From the IMG/VR virus record IMGVR_UViG_3300037963_004977, positions 1 to 25,206 of that record: a DNA stretch of 25,206 nt. One strand, given 5' to 3'. Below, in pieces: positions 1 to 9,500 of this stretch (positions are counted from its first letter, which is position 1; each line of letters begins with the position of its first letter). The notes beneath the pieces were generated by a model. It saw only the letters and a program-made list of their open reading frames with translations. It was not told the DNA's origin and did not search any database. Source of the stretch: a virus. A program made the position numbers and the translations under genes.

Positions 1-42
1 CTCTAGAATTTCTTTGTAAAGGATGGGTGAATAATAATTCAT
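1..42 (-). CDS. 5' end of an unidentified gene (partial, runs off the left edge)
   Basis: On the minus strand an ATG at 42-40 opens a frame that stays open to the window edge and reads MNYYSPILYKEILE. An in-frame stop lies six codons upstream, so this ATG is the only possible ATG start. There is no clear Shine-Dalgarno sequence; the start follows a run of six T. It lies just downstream of the 65-residue gene and of the consensus sigma-70 promoter at 319-347, so it is probably the second gene of that unit. Only 14 codons are visible, too few to name a family. The call rests on position and on the open frame. Confidence 0.42.
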   Translation of the reverse strand, partial: MNYYSPILYKEILE

Positions 43-97
43 AAAAAAGTAATGGAGTCAAATTTTTGCCGGAATTTTTTTCGCCCCTTTTTTGGAA

Positions 98-295
98 TTA
101 AAGCTCGTTTTTGGTCAGGGGGTCAGCATACGCAAGTGTGTCCTCATCACACTTGTCTCGTACCAACTCAAGGACTGCCATGAACTGATCCACGGTTTCA
201 CAATCCACGACACGCTCTTCACCTTCGCTGGAGTACAGGAAAAACTTACGGGACGCGGGGTCAACGACACAGCGTGTCAGGTACTCGTCTTGCAT
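98..295 (-). CDS. Small hypothetical protein, first gene after an early-type promoter
   Basis: A 65-residue acidic protein starting MQDEYLTRCVV and ending LTKNEL, with no signal peptide or membrane segment. I do not recognise the family. Residues about 10-35 read as two short beta strands (RKFFLYS, ERVVDCE) before a helix (VDQFMAVLELVRDKC). It has three cysteines with no zinc-binding spacing. The minus strand is preferred over the overlapping plus-strand frame because a perfect sigma-70 promoter lies directly upstream in the same direction. The predicted transcript start (around 312) leaves a leader of only about 17 nt, and I see no Shine-Dalgarno sequence in it. The promoter type suggests expression early in infection, unlike the structural genes to the right. 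Function unknown. Confidence 0.68.
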   Translation of the reverse strand: MQDEYLTRCVVDPASRKFFLYSSEGEERVVDCETVDQFMAVLELVRDKCDEDTLAYADPLTKNEL

Positions 296-318
296 GGGGT
301 TCGTTTGATTACCTAGGT

Positions 319-347
319 ATTATAGGACAATCAGGGCACAGTGTCAA
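319..347 (-). promoter_or_regulatory. Consensus sigma-70 promoter (early-type)
   Basis: On the minus strand TTGACA (347-342) is followed by exactly 17 bp and then TATAAT (324-319), a perfect match to the bacterial housekeeping promoter. It overlaps the stop codon (346-344) and last bases of the 348-residue gene and points at the 65-residue gene. T4-like phages use host-type promoters for early genes, so this probably marks the change from the late structural operon to an early unit. Confidence 0.85.
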
Positions 348-1390
348 CTGTTGTACTGAGAGATTGATGTCGCATTTCCAACGAGAGCATCCATACCACC
401 TTGGAAATCAAAAATGTTTTTAGTCCTATTTCCTGCCTCATCATACCATACATTCAATTCATCTTGAAACTTACTTGCTCTCATGGTATTGATTCCCGCA
501 TTGTTTACTACATGTGGAGGACCAATACGAATACGTAAATTGGTTCTTAAAGCATCAATATCATCAATCAATGCTGAAACCTGACTTTGAGCACCTGATG
601 ATACGTTGTTTATGTTTGCACCAATACCATTAGAGTCCTCTGTCCCACCAAAGAAATAAAAATATCCTAAAGCGGTTTGGGAGGTCACTACTCCAACCGC
701 ACCCGAATAATCATTATCACCAGAATGATAAACAGTCACCCCAATTCCCAGGGTACTGGTTGAATATTCTTCAGATCTAGTAATTGTTCTAGATACTCTG
801 GTAAGTTCTCCACCCTGTAAAGGTAAATCACTATCTCCATGCTTTCCATCGGATAAATTGGGATAATGATATGCTGCCAAAATATCTGGATAAATTTCTC
901 CTCTTACACCAATAACAGGTGTATCTGGTGTCCCTGGTATGGTTGCATATTGAAATGTACTAATTCCTGCCTGATAAACAACTCCCGTATCTGGTGCAGA
1001 ACCAGTTGCTGTAATTAATCTTACGTTGATGGCTGGATTGGAATCTGGAATAGCGTTTTCCGCCGTGGTCATTATGGTGACAATTTCCTGCTTCTTTGCA
1101 TTGATTGGATCAATATATTCTCTCTCAAGAATATCATCCATTGCTTCAGTGGTCTTTTTGAAATCTCTAAACTTTTGAAGTTGTATTCCCTCATAATCTG
1201 GAGGTGTTACATTATTACGAGCCTCCAAAAATTCTGGAACAGAACCAGCTGGTGCAGGTAATGGTGCTCCAGGATTTGGTTTTAGAGTCTCATCATCATA
1301 TGCTTTATCTGTTTGTAGTTCTTTGAAAGCGGCAAACCCAGCTTTGCCACCTGTAGTATCCTGTTTATCCTGAAATGGATTCGTTGACAT
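344..1390 (-). CDS. Probable virion structural protein, last gene of the late tail operon
   Basis: A 348-residue protein that I cannot assign to a named family. Its N-terminus (about residues 1-50) is Pro/Gly-rich and looks disordered. A helical stretch (about 65-105, with TTEAMDDILEREYIDP) is followed by a beta-rich Gly/Ser/Thr region (about 120-260, including GIGVTVYHSGDNDYSG). A second helix (about 265-290, QVSALIDDIDALRTNLRIR) precedes a C-terminal tail. The alternation of short helices and Gly-rich beta segments suits a fibre or baseplate attachment protein. The ATG overlaps the preceding stop (TAATG) and has a strong Shine-Dalgarno (AAGGAGGG) six bases upstream, so it is translationally coupled to the 228-residue gene. 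A structural role is inferred from the operon, not from a motif. Confidence 0.78.
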   Translation of the reverse strand: MSTNPFQDKQDTTGGKAGFAAFKELQTDKAYDDETLKPNPGAPLPAPAGSVPEFLEARNNVTPPDYEGIQLQKFRDFKKTTEAMDDILEREYIDPINAKKQEIVTIMTTAENAIPDSNPAINVRLITATGSAPDTGVVYQAGISTFQYATIPGTPDTPVIGVRGEIYPDILAAYHYPNLSDGKHGDSDLPLQGGELTRVSRTITRSEEYSTSTLGIGVTVYHSGDNDYSGAVGVVTSQTALGYFYFFGGTEDSNGIGANINNVSSGAQSQVSALIDDIDALRTNLRIRIGPPHVVNNAGINTMRASKFQDELNVWYDEAGNRTKNIFDFQGGMDALVGNATSISQYNS

Positions 1391-2076
1391 TACTCACCCT
1401 CCTTCGTACTCTTATCTCCACGGGCATCATAATCATAACCAGAGATTGAGAATTGCTTATCATCTCCTGGATATTCGGCAGGAGTTTCTCCCTCGTACTC
1501 AACAATGAGGGGTTCTCCATCAATCCTTGCTGCTTGAATTACATAATAACAATCAATACTAGTTCCATTACCAGATTTAACTCTGACAACTTTTCCCCAA
1601 TCAATACTCTCAACAATTAGATCTTGGGAAGATCCAATTTGAGTTAGTGTTACAGTTATACTATCAACATCAATCAATCCTTCCCAATAAGATGGAAGTT
1701 CAATGGTATTTTTTCCAGTCAGTCTACCTCTGTAATATACTCCCGCTTCAGGACCTTCAAGACAAATATGTCTCAAGCGATGATTTGGTTTATTGGGATG
1801 CTTAATGTCAAATCCTTTCCAAGACTGAACATTAATAACTCCTTGAAATCTTGGAGCAGTTACAACACCACCAGCCTGTATATTTGTATCAACTGCTAAA
1901 TTACCCAGTCGCATATTATAATGCAACCAAGGTTGACATGCTTCTGGAGGATAACTAGATGCTTGAGTGATAGCCTTGGTTGGATAATCAAACATTGTAG
2001 AGAATCTACCAAAAGTTGGTTGATCTCCACAGTGAGTGTCCCAATTTAGTTCTGGTCCTAAAAATTCAGCGGCCAT
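1390..2076 (-). CDS. Probable virion structural protein, paralogue of the upstream gene
   Basis: A 228-residue protein whose C-terminal half (from about residue 95) aligns with that of the 267-residue protein encoded just upstream. Shared landmarks are RLRHxCxEGP, then VYxRG, LPxYWxGL(I/V)D, a Thr-rich strand ending in QIG or PIG, CYYxI, EYEGExPAxYPG and SGYxYDxRG. The HPxxPxxRLRH...EGP segment resembles a domain I recall from fibre-like and structural proteins of cyanophages. The N-terminal about 90 residues differ from the paralogue and are probably a separate attachment or trimerisation part. Start and upstream stop overlap as TAATG, with GAGGAG just before. A short charged tail (about GDKSTKEGE) extends beyond the paralogue. 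The exact location in the virion cannot be read from sequence. Confidence 0.8.
   Translation of the reverse strand: MAAEFLGPELNWDTHCGDQPTFGRFSTMFDYPTKAITQASSYPPEACQPWLHYNMRLGNLAVDTNIQAGGVVTAPRFQGVINVQSWKGFDIKHPNKPNHRLRHICLEGPEAGVYYRGRLTGKNTIELPSYWEGLIDVDSITVTLTQIGSSQDLIVESIDWGKVVRVKSGNGTSIDCYYVIQAARIDGEPLIVEYEGETPAEYPGDDKQFSISGYDYDARGDKSTKEGE
1397..1404 (-). promoter_or_regulatory. Strong ribosome binding site for the 348-residue gene
   Basis: Minus-strand AAGGAGGG lies six bases before the ATG at 1390, within the last codons of the upstream gene. It is the best Shine-Dalgarno match noticed in the window and fixes this start, even though the ATG overlaps the previous stop. Confidence 0.75.
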
Positions 2077-2879
2077 TATTCTCCTCTCTTGTCATAGTGG
2101 TAACCAGAAACAGAGTATTCATCATTATTTCCTGGGTAATCTGCTGGAGATTCACCTTCATATTCAGGGATAAGTCTTTCTCCATCTGCTCTTTCGGCAA
2201 AAATTTGGTAGTAGCAATTGATTGGAACACCTCCATTCGATTGAAGATATACTTTTTCCTCATCGACTCTTTTGACGATCACATTTTGATGTGCTCCAAT
2301 CGGAGTAAGATTGACCGTAATTGTTGTCCAATCAACTAACCCCTTCCAATATGTAGGCAATATAATCTCTTTTTTATTCACTACTTTACCTCTACAGTAA
2401 ACATCATTAGATGGTCCCTCAGGGCAAGTATGACGTAATCGATATCCAGGTCTGGTTGGGTGAGGAATATCAAAGTTTTTCTTTGCAGCAAGGATATGTC
2501 CACCGTTGTTGGACATCACATCCCCTTGAGCGATTAGATCGCCACCGACATGAACATTATCATTAGTATCTACAACTCCAAGAAAAGCACTTGGTCCAGA
2601 CACTGCAAGAGAATATGGACTATGATTACCTCTTGGAAGAAGGATGCCTGGACAAATTCCTGCGAGAGAGGAGATAGGAGAGTCATCAGAGTTTCCATAT
2701 GCACCAATACATACGGTCGCATATGGAGTAATAAACTCTGTGGCACCACCAAAGACAGCAGGGCCCTCTGAATACATGGAACCATTAATTTTTAATGGAC
2801 CTTCTCCAATAGCAGGAACAATACCAATTCCTACTTTAAGTTGTCCACCTACGTTTTGATCGTCTGAAAAGAATGCCAT
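2076..2879 (-). CDS. Probable virion structural protein with fibre-like C-terminal domain
   Basis: A 267-residue protein with two parts. The N-terminal part (about residues 1-125) is Gly/Pro-rich with short beta segments (QLKVGIGIVPAIG, SMYSEGPAVFGG, NVHVGGDLIAQGDVMSNNGG), a pattern common in trimeric fibre shafts. The C-terminal part (about 130-267) contains RLRHTCPEGP, VYCRG, LPTYWKGLVDW and YEGESPADYPG and is shared with the 228-residue neighbour. The ATG lies one base after the stop of the 208-residue gene, in a tight late operon. A tail-fibre or baseplate-decoration role is inferred from composition and neighbours. No catalytic motif is evident. Confidence 0.8.
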   Translation of the reverse strand: MAFFSDDQNVGGQLKVGIGIVPAIGEGPLKINGSMYSEGPAVFGGATEFITPYATVCIGAYGNSDDSPISSLAGICPGILLPRGNHSPYSLAVSGPSAFLGVVDTNDNVHVGGDLIAQGDVMSNNGGHILAAKKNFDIPHPTRPGYRLRHTCPEGPSNDVYCRGKVVNKKEIILPTYWKGLVDWTTITVNLTPIGAHQNVIVKRVDEEKVYLQSNGGVPINCYYQIFAERADGERLIPEYEGESPADYPGNNDEYSVSGYHYDKRGE

Positions 2880-2880
2880 T

Positions 2881-3507
2881 TTATCCCGCTAATTTAAAGT
2901 TTTCTTTTTCCATTCGTTGATGTCCATACTTATCATCTTTTAAATCACATGCATTGGTAGCTCCTCTTATAACTGAGGCGATCATTTTCATCTGTCCATT
3001 TGCAACAATTTCAAGTGTATTTGGTGTTGCTAATCTGAGAAGATTTTTTGCAGTAGATGTTATCTTTTTAGAATCTAGCAAAATAGCTTCACTAGCATTC
3101 AGTTTAATGTTTCCTTGATCAAGAGCACCAACAGCAACTAATTCAATATCATCGGCAACCATTCTTATTTTACCATTACTGGCGATAATGTCAATATCAC
3201 CGTTCTCTGCATTAAGGAAGATACCATCTTGCTCGGCGTCAAGATCCATTCCACACTTGACAGCAAAAGTTCCAGGACTTGTCAGTGTTGTATATCCTGG
3301 CCTCTGTCCATCATTATCCATATAGAAACGATGACGACCATCCTTTGCCTGAAGCATCACTCCAGAGGTCACATCTCCTGTCTTATGGACCTTACCAAAG
3401 GAAATAGATCCATTATCATTTCCATAATCAATGGCAGTATAATTACGTTTAGCAGTTCCAGACTGTTCTCCTGTTCTACTATTATTTGTATTGGATCTGG
3501 TTGACAT
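2881..3507 (-). CDS. Probable beta-helical spike-like virion protein
   Basis: A 208-residue protein. Residues about 1-30 are Ser/Thr/Asn-rich. About 30-85 is compact and beta-rich (GSISFGKVHKTGDVTSGVML, RHRFYMDNDGQRPGY). From about residue 85 to 185 it shows a short-period pattern of alternating hydrophobic strands and turns: GDIDIIASNGKIRMVADDIE, then NIKLNASEAILLDSKKITS and NTLEIVANGQMKMIA. This is the pattern of phage and type-VI spike beta-helices. A separate small spike would make sense here because gp5 in this window lacks visible beta-helix repeats. A TTTAAATA late-type element lies 20 nt upstream of the ATG and overlaps the stop of the giant gene. The fold is inferred from periodicity. 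Confidence 0.78.
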   Translation of the reverse strand: MSTRSNTNNSRTGEQSGTAKRNYTAIDYGNDNGSISFGKVHKTGDVTSGVMLQAKDGRHRFYMDNDGQRPGYTTLTSPGTFAVKCGMDLDAEQDGIFLNAENGDIDIIASNGKIRMVADDIELVAVGALDQGNIKLNASEAILLDSKKITSTAKNLLRLATPNTLEIVANGQMKMIASVIRGATNACDLKDDKYGHQRMEKENFKLAG

Positions 3508-3527
3508 TTATCTCATGTAATAAGAAC

Positions 3528-3535
3528 TATTTAAA
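3528..3535 (-). promoter_or_regulatory. Late-promoter-like element TTTAAATA
   Basis: Minus-strand TTTAAATA differs by one base from the T4 late -10 element TATAAATA and lies 20 nt before the ATG of the 208-residue gene. The TAA inside it (3533-3531) is also the stop codon of the 2509-residue gene. Confidence 0.5.
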
Positions 3536-6500
3536 CAAGATTATCTGGAGTTCCTGGAATGTTAAGTCTAGGATTATTACTGTTGACATCAGTACCAGAT
3601 CTCTGAATTGCAGAAGGTCTAGTGGTGACTTCACCATCAATGCTCTCCTGAAGGGTGGCGTAGACTTGAATAAGTCTTCCCGCAGTTTCATATCTTCCAG
3701 CAAAAGCGGTGCCATCCTTAAAGAATACTTCACCATAGTATGGACGACCCTCAATATATCCAGTCTGCTTGAGTCCGGCAAGGTCTGTGATCTGAATAAC
3801 TGTAGCTGGATCAACTTCTGGAGTGTCAGGACGAAATTCAGTTATAAGACCAATTCCAATTCCAATTCCAGTTGTAGTTATAGTGGTGATTTTTGGAATT
3901 CTAGTAATCGGTATGGGAGTAATACCGACACCAACAACCTTTCCAAATTCTCCAATGGTGGGTGAGAAACATTCCCTTGTTCCATCTTCCTTTTCAATAC
4001 AGATAAGATCACCTGGAGTATATCCAATACCTGATTTTTTTATGTCAAGAGTTGTGATTATGACTTGAGCAGGAATGCTAATACTACCACTAGGAGCACT
4101 ATAAGAATTACCTGGTTCCTCAACAAAAACTTGAGGTACTGTTCCAATACCACCATTAATTCTCTTACATGGAGGAGCAAGAAGGACTGCGCTGACACCA
4201 ACAGGATTAGTCAACCATGATCTTTGGTCAGCAAGTTCTACAGGAACTTCACATGTAATCTTGCAAGCTGCAACAGTAGGATTCTGCTGGAAAGTAGTTC
4301 CAGGTATTTTAACGTTCTCTAAGATTAACTTGATATCACGCTTTCCAGGATTTGGAACACTAAAACTAAAAACCTCAACTCCTCGATTAGTTCTTGTTTC
4401 ACCGATAAGTTTATATCCCGCCTGACCAAAACTATTACTTAAATTTTCACCTATGTAAACTTGTAAAAGATCATCTGCCTCAATTTCCATTTTGTAATCA
4501 CCAGCAATTGGAAACTCAACATTCTCCCATACCATTTCCCATCTTCTACCTTGAAGATTACTACCACCTTCTCTTGTTCCCAAGGGGAAGAATGGTGATA
4601 AGAATGGACCAAGTGATCCTGTTCTATAAGTTGCAAGAGTTGGATTCAAAATTACTGGAGCAGTATTAGGAGTACCTGATCCAACAGTGGCTGATCTAGA
4701 GAGTTCTTTATTCTTAACATCATATTTGCCAAACCCTTCACCAATACTAGTGATTGGTTCTGCTACAGTTTCCTCTGAAGCATCAACTCTGAATGTAAGA
4801 TCCCAGGTATTTCTCTTTTGAGTTCCTTGACCCGATGTACCCTTTACACCCTTTCTCTTGTTAGATGGAGTAAAGATACCTTTATTGCATCTAATCTGCA
4901 TGTCATCATTATCATTTGCAGATCCAATAACATCGGCAAAGATAACATCAGATTGATTTGGACTTTCTTTAGCACCACCTGCTCTGCTAGAACCAAAAGT
5001 TCCTCTCTTCAATGTTCCTTGTTCTGGAACAAGTCTCACTTCTTCAGGTGCTGCAGGAATGAATTGAGTTGCATCAAGTCTAATAGTTTGAGTTTTAGTC
5101 CCCTCTTCTCCTACCTGGTTCCATACTTTACCACCAATCTCAAAACTATCTAAAGCTTTACCCGCAACATTTGGATTATCATCCCATTCTAAAGTTATTC
5201 TTACAGAACAATCACCGTTTGCCTCAATAGACTTTCCATCATTAGAAAATTTAGCAGTACCTCCTTTCACATCTTCGATGATGATTTTTGCGTTTATGTC
5301 CCTGCCATTACTATCTCTCAATTTCAACGCATCATTTTGTTTGTTTCTGTTATTACCTGAAACCTCGATGGGATTATTATTGGGATTAAGGTTATTGAAT
5401 TTGATGGGAAAATTCTTGGTGATGTTTTTTCTTGTTGTACCTTTATTTGAACCACTACCAACTCTAATGGTTTCCCTTTCCTCTCCTTTCTCACCTCTTT
5501 GTCTAAAAGTTTTACCTCCGACTTTCAGTACTCCAACTGCTTTACCAGCACTCTTGGGATTATCATCCCATTTAAATTTTAAAGTAACATCACCATTACC
5601 CTTTACAATTAATTCAGACCCATCATCACTGAACTTGGCAGTTTGTCCTGGTGACATTGAGTCAATACTAAGAGTTGCATTTGGATCATCTCCATGTTCA
5701 TCCAGATATCTAATTTTTTTGCGTTCAACATTACCAATTTTGGCTTTCCTTCCTCTACCGCTCTCTCCAGGTGGTGCCAGTACAATTTTATATCGCTTTT
5801 CTTCATTTTTTATAGTATGAGTTCCAGTGGCAATCGCAGTGACTTTATAATCAGTATTGCGCTTTACTCTCTTAGATATTGTATCAGTTGTATTACTTTT
5901 TTCAACATTATCAATCGTAAAACTATGATCTCCACCTTTCTCTTTGAAGACAAACTTCAATCCCATATTTTTCTTCGATCCCTGACCATAGACATCAAAG
6001 TCAACACCAATTTTATCTGGTTTATCGGTAGGTTTTGACACCCAATCTTTAGTGTTGAATACTTTTTTAGTAACTTGCTTGTACTTAATTCTCTCCCCAT
6101 TTCTAACATTAATATTAATTGTGGCCTCACCTTTTTCTAAGAAGATTTTATTGCTTGTAAGGTCTTTCTTTTCAGTACGGAATCCATTAACATCTTTAAT
6201 TTCTTTTGTAGTAGCCGTGCTAACTTCACTGCTTTCTGGATCTTGAGTGATAGTGACTTCAGCAAAATTATCAACAGTTCCTTTGAAAACATAGAAACCC
6301 GTAAATGGAATAGTGGTGGTCCAACTATTACTCCATGAGTTGCCACTATATCCACTACCTTTAGTTCCGATAGGAAGAACAGGAGACATAGCATAACGAT
6401 TCATGAACTTACTCCAAGATCTTCTTCCGCTAGCAAAGCGATGAGTTACTGGATGCCATTGATTTTTTGCAGGATGTCTAGTTGTCCAAATTGGATTTGG

Positions 6501-9500
6501 TGGACAAGGACCTTCTGGTTTTACTACTGGTTCAATGGGAATTGGTGGTGGGGGAGCTTGAATTGTTAAAGCAGCACCGAAAGGATTTTGATTCCAAGAT
6601 TGACGAAGCGTAATTTCTTTTGAAACAGTAACAAATGCAGTTTTAATGTTAATAGCAAGTCCCATTGGATTGCCTGCATAGATCGGTTTACCAGGGATCT
6701 GCTGTAAGAATGCTCTAATTGTATACGTTCCTTTCTGAACTTCTAATGCGAATGTTTGTTTTCCATTAGATTTTCCTGGACCTCTAAATCCTTTTACATC
6801 TAATGTTTGTGCCTGGAATTTTCTATTAAAAATTTCAAGACGTACATTATCATCAACCTGAATATCTACTGTGTAAGTTCCTGATGCAGGAAATTTAATA
6901 TCTTTCCAAACAATCTTATGAATCCCTGCATAGTCATCACAAGAACCTGTTGCATCATCTAAATTTTTGTTAGATGGATTATTTCTTCCATTCTTCGGGG
7001 GTTTTGGTAGTTCCGATTTAGATGGTTTAACAGCGTTGATATAATCAATGAAAAGTTCTCCATTATTGTCAAGACCATTTGTAATATCATCATCAAAAAC
7101 AACAGTATCATCTACTGGCTTGAACCCAGAAGTTGGTGATCCTCCAATAGATTTAACTTTATATTCTTTACCTGCTGTGAATTCTCCCGATCCTTTGATT
7201 GTTTCTTTCTCTTTTATTCTTCTATTGTAAGCATCGCGTCCCTGGAATCTACTTTTTCCAGAAGCGTTGAATCTTTTCTGTTCTGTTCTTTCTAAAATAA
7301 CATCTGGACCGTCCGCACTAACTTTTACTTTTCGTGCAAATACACCAGAAGCTACAAAGTTGTCATCTGTTTTTAATTTAAATCCAATCTTTGCTTTACC
7401 AGTTCCAATAACTTTTAAGAATACCTCACCATTTCTTTTTATAAACTTTGCCTGTGGTTTTACAAAAGGAGTGGGTTTCACGGTAGGGGGGACAGCAGGA
7501 ATCTCCTTATCAAGTTCTACTGGGTTAAACGGAGTGATACCATCTCTATTGAAGAAATCTCCAAAAGGACCAACATCAGGTCTCATTCTATAAAGTTTTC
7601 TGTCTGCTTTATCAATAAACTGTCTTGTATTGAATACCAGTGCTTTCTGTATATCTTCTTTCTCCAGAGATTCTCCAGTTTTTGCGTCAACAATATCCTG
7701 GTCCTTGAGATCTTGCCAAAGGTCTTTTACTAATCCACCAGTTTTTTCATCAAATACATATTCGAGATCAAAAGTGTTTCTACCCTTATTTGTGTCACCA
7801 TGTCTATTACTTCTCCTTGGATTAGATGACGTGAAAACTCCACCCTTCTTGACAAAGACTTGCATATCATCATTATCATTCGCAGATCCAAGATAGTCTG
7901 CAAAAACTCTACTAGAACTCGCTCTTGTTTCTTTATTCTTGGTGCCGTTTTCAATACAACCCTGTTCTATGAGGGATTTATAACTTTGTGGAGATGGTCT
8001 AGTTCCTTTGAGACTGATCGTTTGAGTTTTAGTTCCTTCTTTTCCTACCTGGTTCCAAACCTTACCACCAATCTCAAAACTATCCAATGCTTTGCCTGCA
8101 ACATTTGGATTGTCATCCCACTCTAAAGTTATTCTTACCTCACAATCTCCTTTTACCTCAATACCCCTTCCATCTGAGGTAAATTTAGCAGTACCTCCTT
8201 TTACATTTTCAATAATAATTTTCGCATTTACGTCCTTACCATTATTATCTTTTAATTTTAATGCATTCCTTTGATTTTTTCTGTTGTTACCCGAAATCTC
8301 AATGGGATCATTGTTAGGATTGAGGTTATTAAATTTAATTCGATGGACTCTTGTAGCTTCAGCTAAGGGAGTACCGCCTCCAGTATTTCCAACTCTAATG
8401 GTTTGTCTTTCTTCTCCTTTCTCACCCACTTGTTTGAAAGTCTTATCACTAACTTTCAATTGTCCAACTGCTTTACCAGCACTCTTGGGATCATCATCCC
8501 ATTTAAATTTCAGGGTAACATCACCACTTCCTTTTGTGATAAGTTTAGATCCATCATCACTAAATCTAGCAGTTAATCTTGGTGATGTCGAATCAATGCT
8601 CAACTGTGCATTCGGATCATCCCCTTTTTCATCTAGATATTTAATTTTTTTGCGTTCAACTTTACCAAGACGAGCCTTCTTTCCTCTACCCTTTGTTCCT
8701 GGTGCTGCTAATTCAATTGGAATGATTGTTTCTTTATTTGGATTTTCTTTTGTTTCAGCGGTTGCTATAAACTTAACATCATATTTTGCACCAGCAGTTA
8801 CTTTACGATATACAAGTCTAACTTCTTTATTCTCTCCCTCATTATCAATGGTAAAATTATCAGAAGCATCTGCCTTATTTGTGAAAACACATTTAATTTT
8901 TCTATGTCTACCACTACCTCGACCAACAACATGAAACTTGACAGTACGAATCTTAGTCTTGTCGCCACCATCAGCACTGTAAGTTTCCTCAATAATTTTC
9001 TTTTGTGGGAAGTTTAATAAATCAATTCTAATCTCATGGAGACCTTCTTTCACCTGCTTCTTCAACTTTACTGGGGATTTACTAAAAGTGTCGGTGATAT
9101 CCATAATCTTTTCCCCATCCAAGAGAACTTCACCCTGATTATCAGCAGCTCCTCTGAAGATATACTCTCCATCATGAGGAAAATGCTCTTTATACAATAA
9201 TGTATAAGGTTTGTCCGCTCTATCTGTTCCAGGTTGATCTGATGCAAACTGTGGCGCAACAGCATACCTGTTCATAAAACTGGGTTCAACTTTCTCTGTG
9301 AAAGTTATTTGCTTTCTTCTATTGAGACGATAGGTTAAGGCAAAAGTACCTCTTTTAAATTTGTTATTTTCGTTCTTGTCAATATCTCTAAGTTTTTTTC
9401 TTAATTCTTGTTGTTCTGCTCTCTTTTCCGCAAGTTCTACTGTAAGGTTTCCATGTTCTTCTTTGAGTGTTCGACTATCGCCATTTCTAGATAGTTCTTT

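Noticed and set aside
56-61. TTGACT on the minus strand as a -35 element for the partial left gene
   Set aside because: At 17 bp spacing the next hexamer is ATTATT, already within the coding start; no credible -10.
60-100. T-rich stretch as a rho-independent terminator for the 65-residue gene
   Set aside because: The repeated GGAATT units are in direct orientation and no GC-rich stem precedes the T runs in the direction of transcription.
92-316. Plus-strand 74-codon frame opposite the 65-residue gene
   Set aside because: The promoter evidence favours the minus strand, and this frame has no ribosome binding site or promoter.
8284-8934. Plus-strand open frame opposite the giant gene (216 codons), with a similar frame at 5278-5820
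   Set aside because: The two resemble each other only because they are antisense to the duplicated WDD modules; no start signals.
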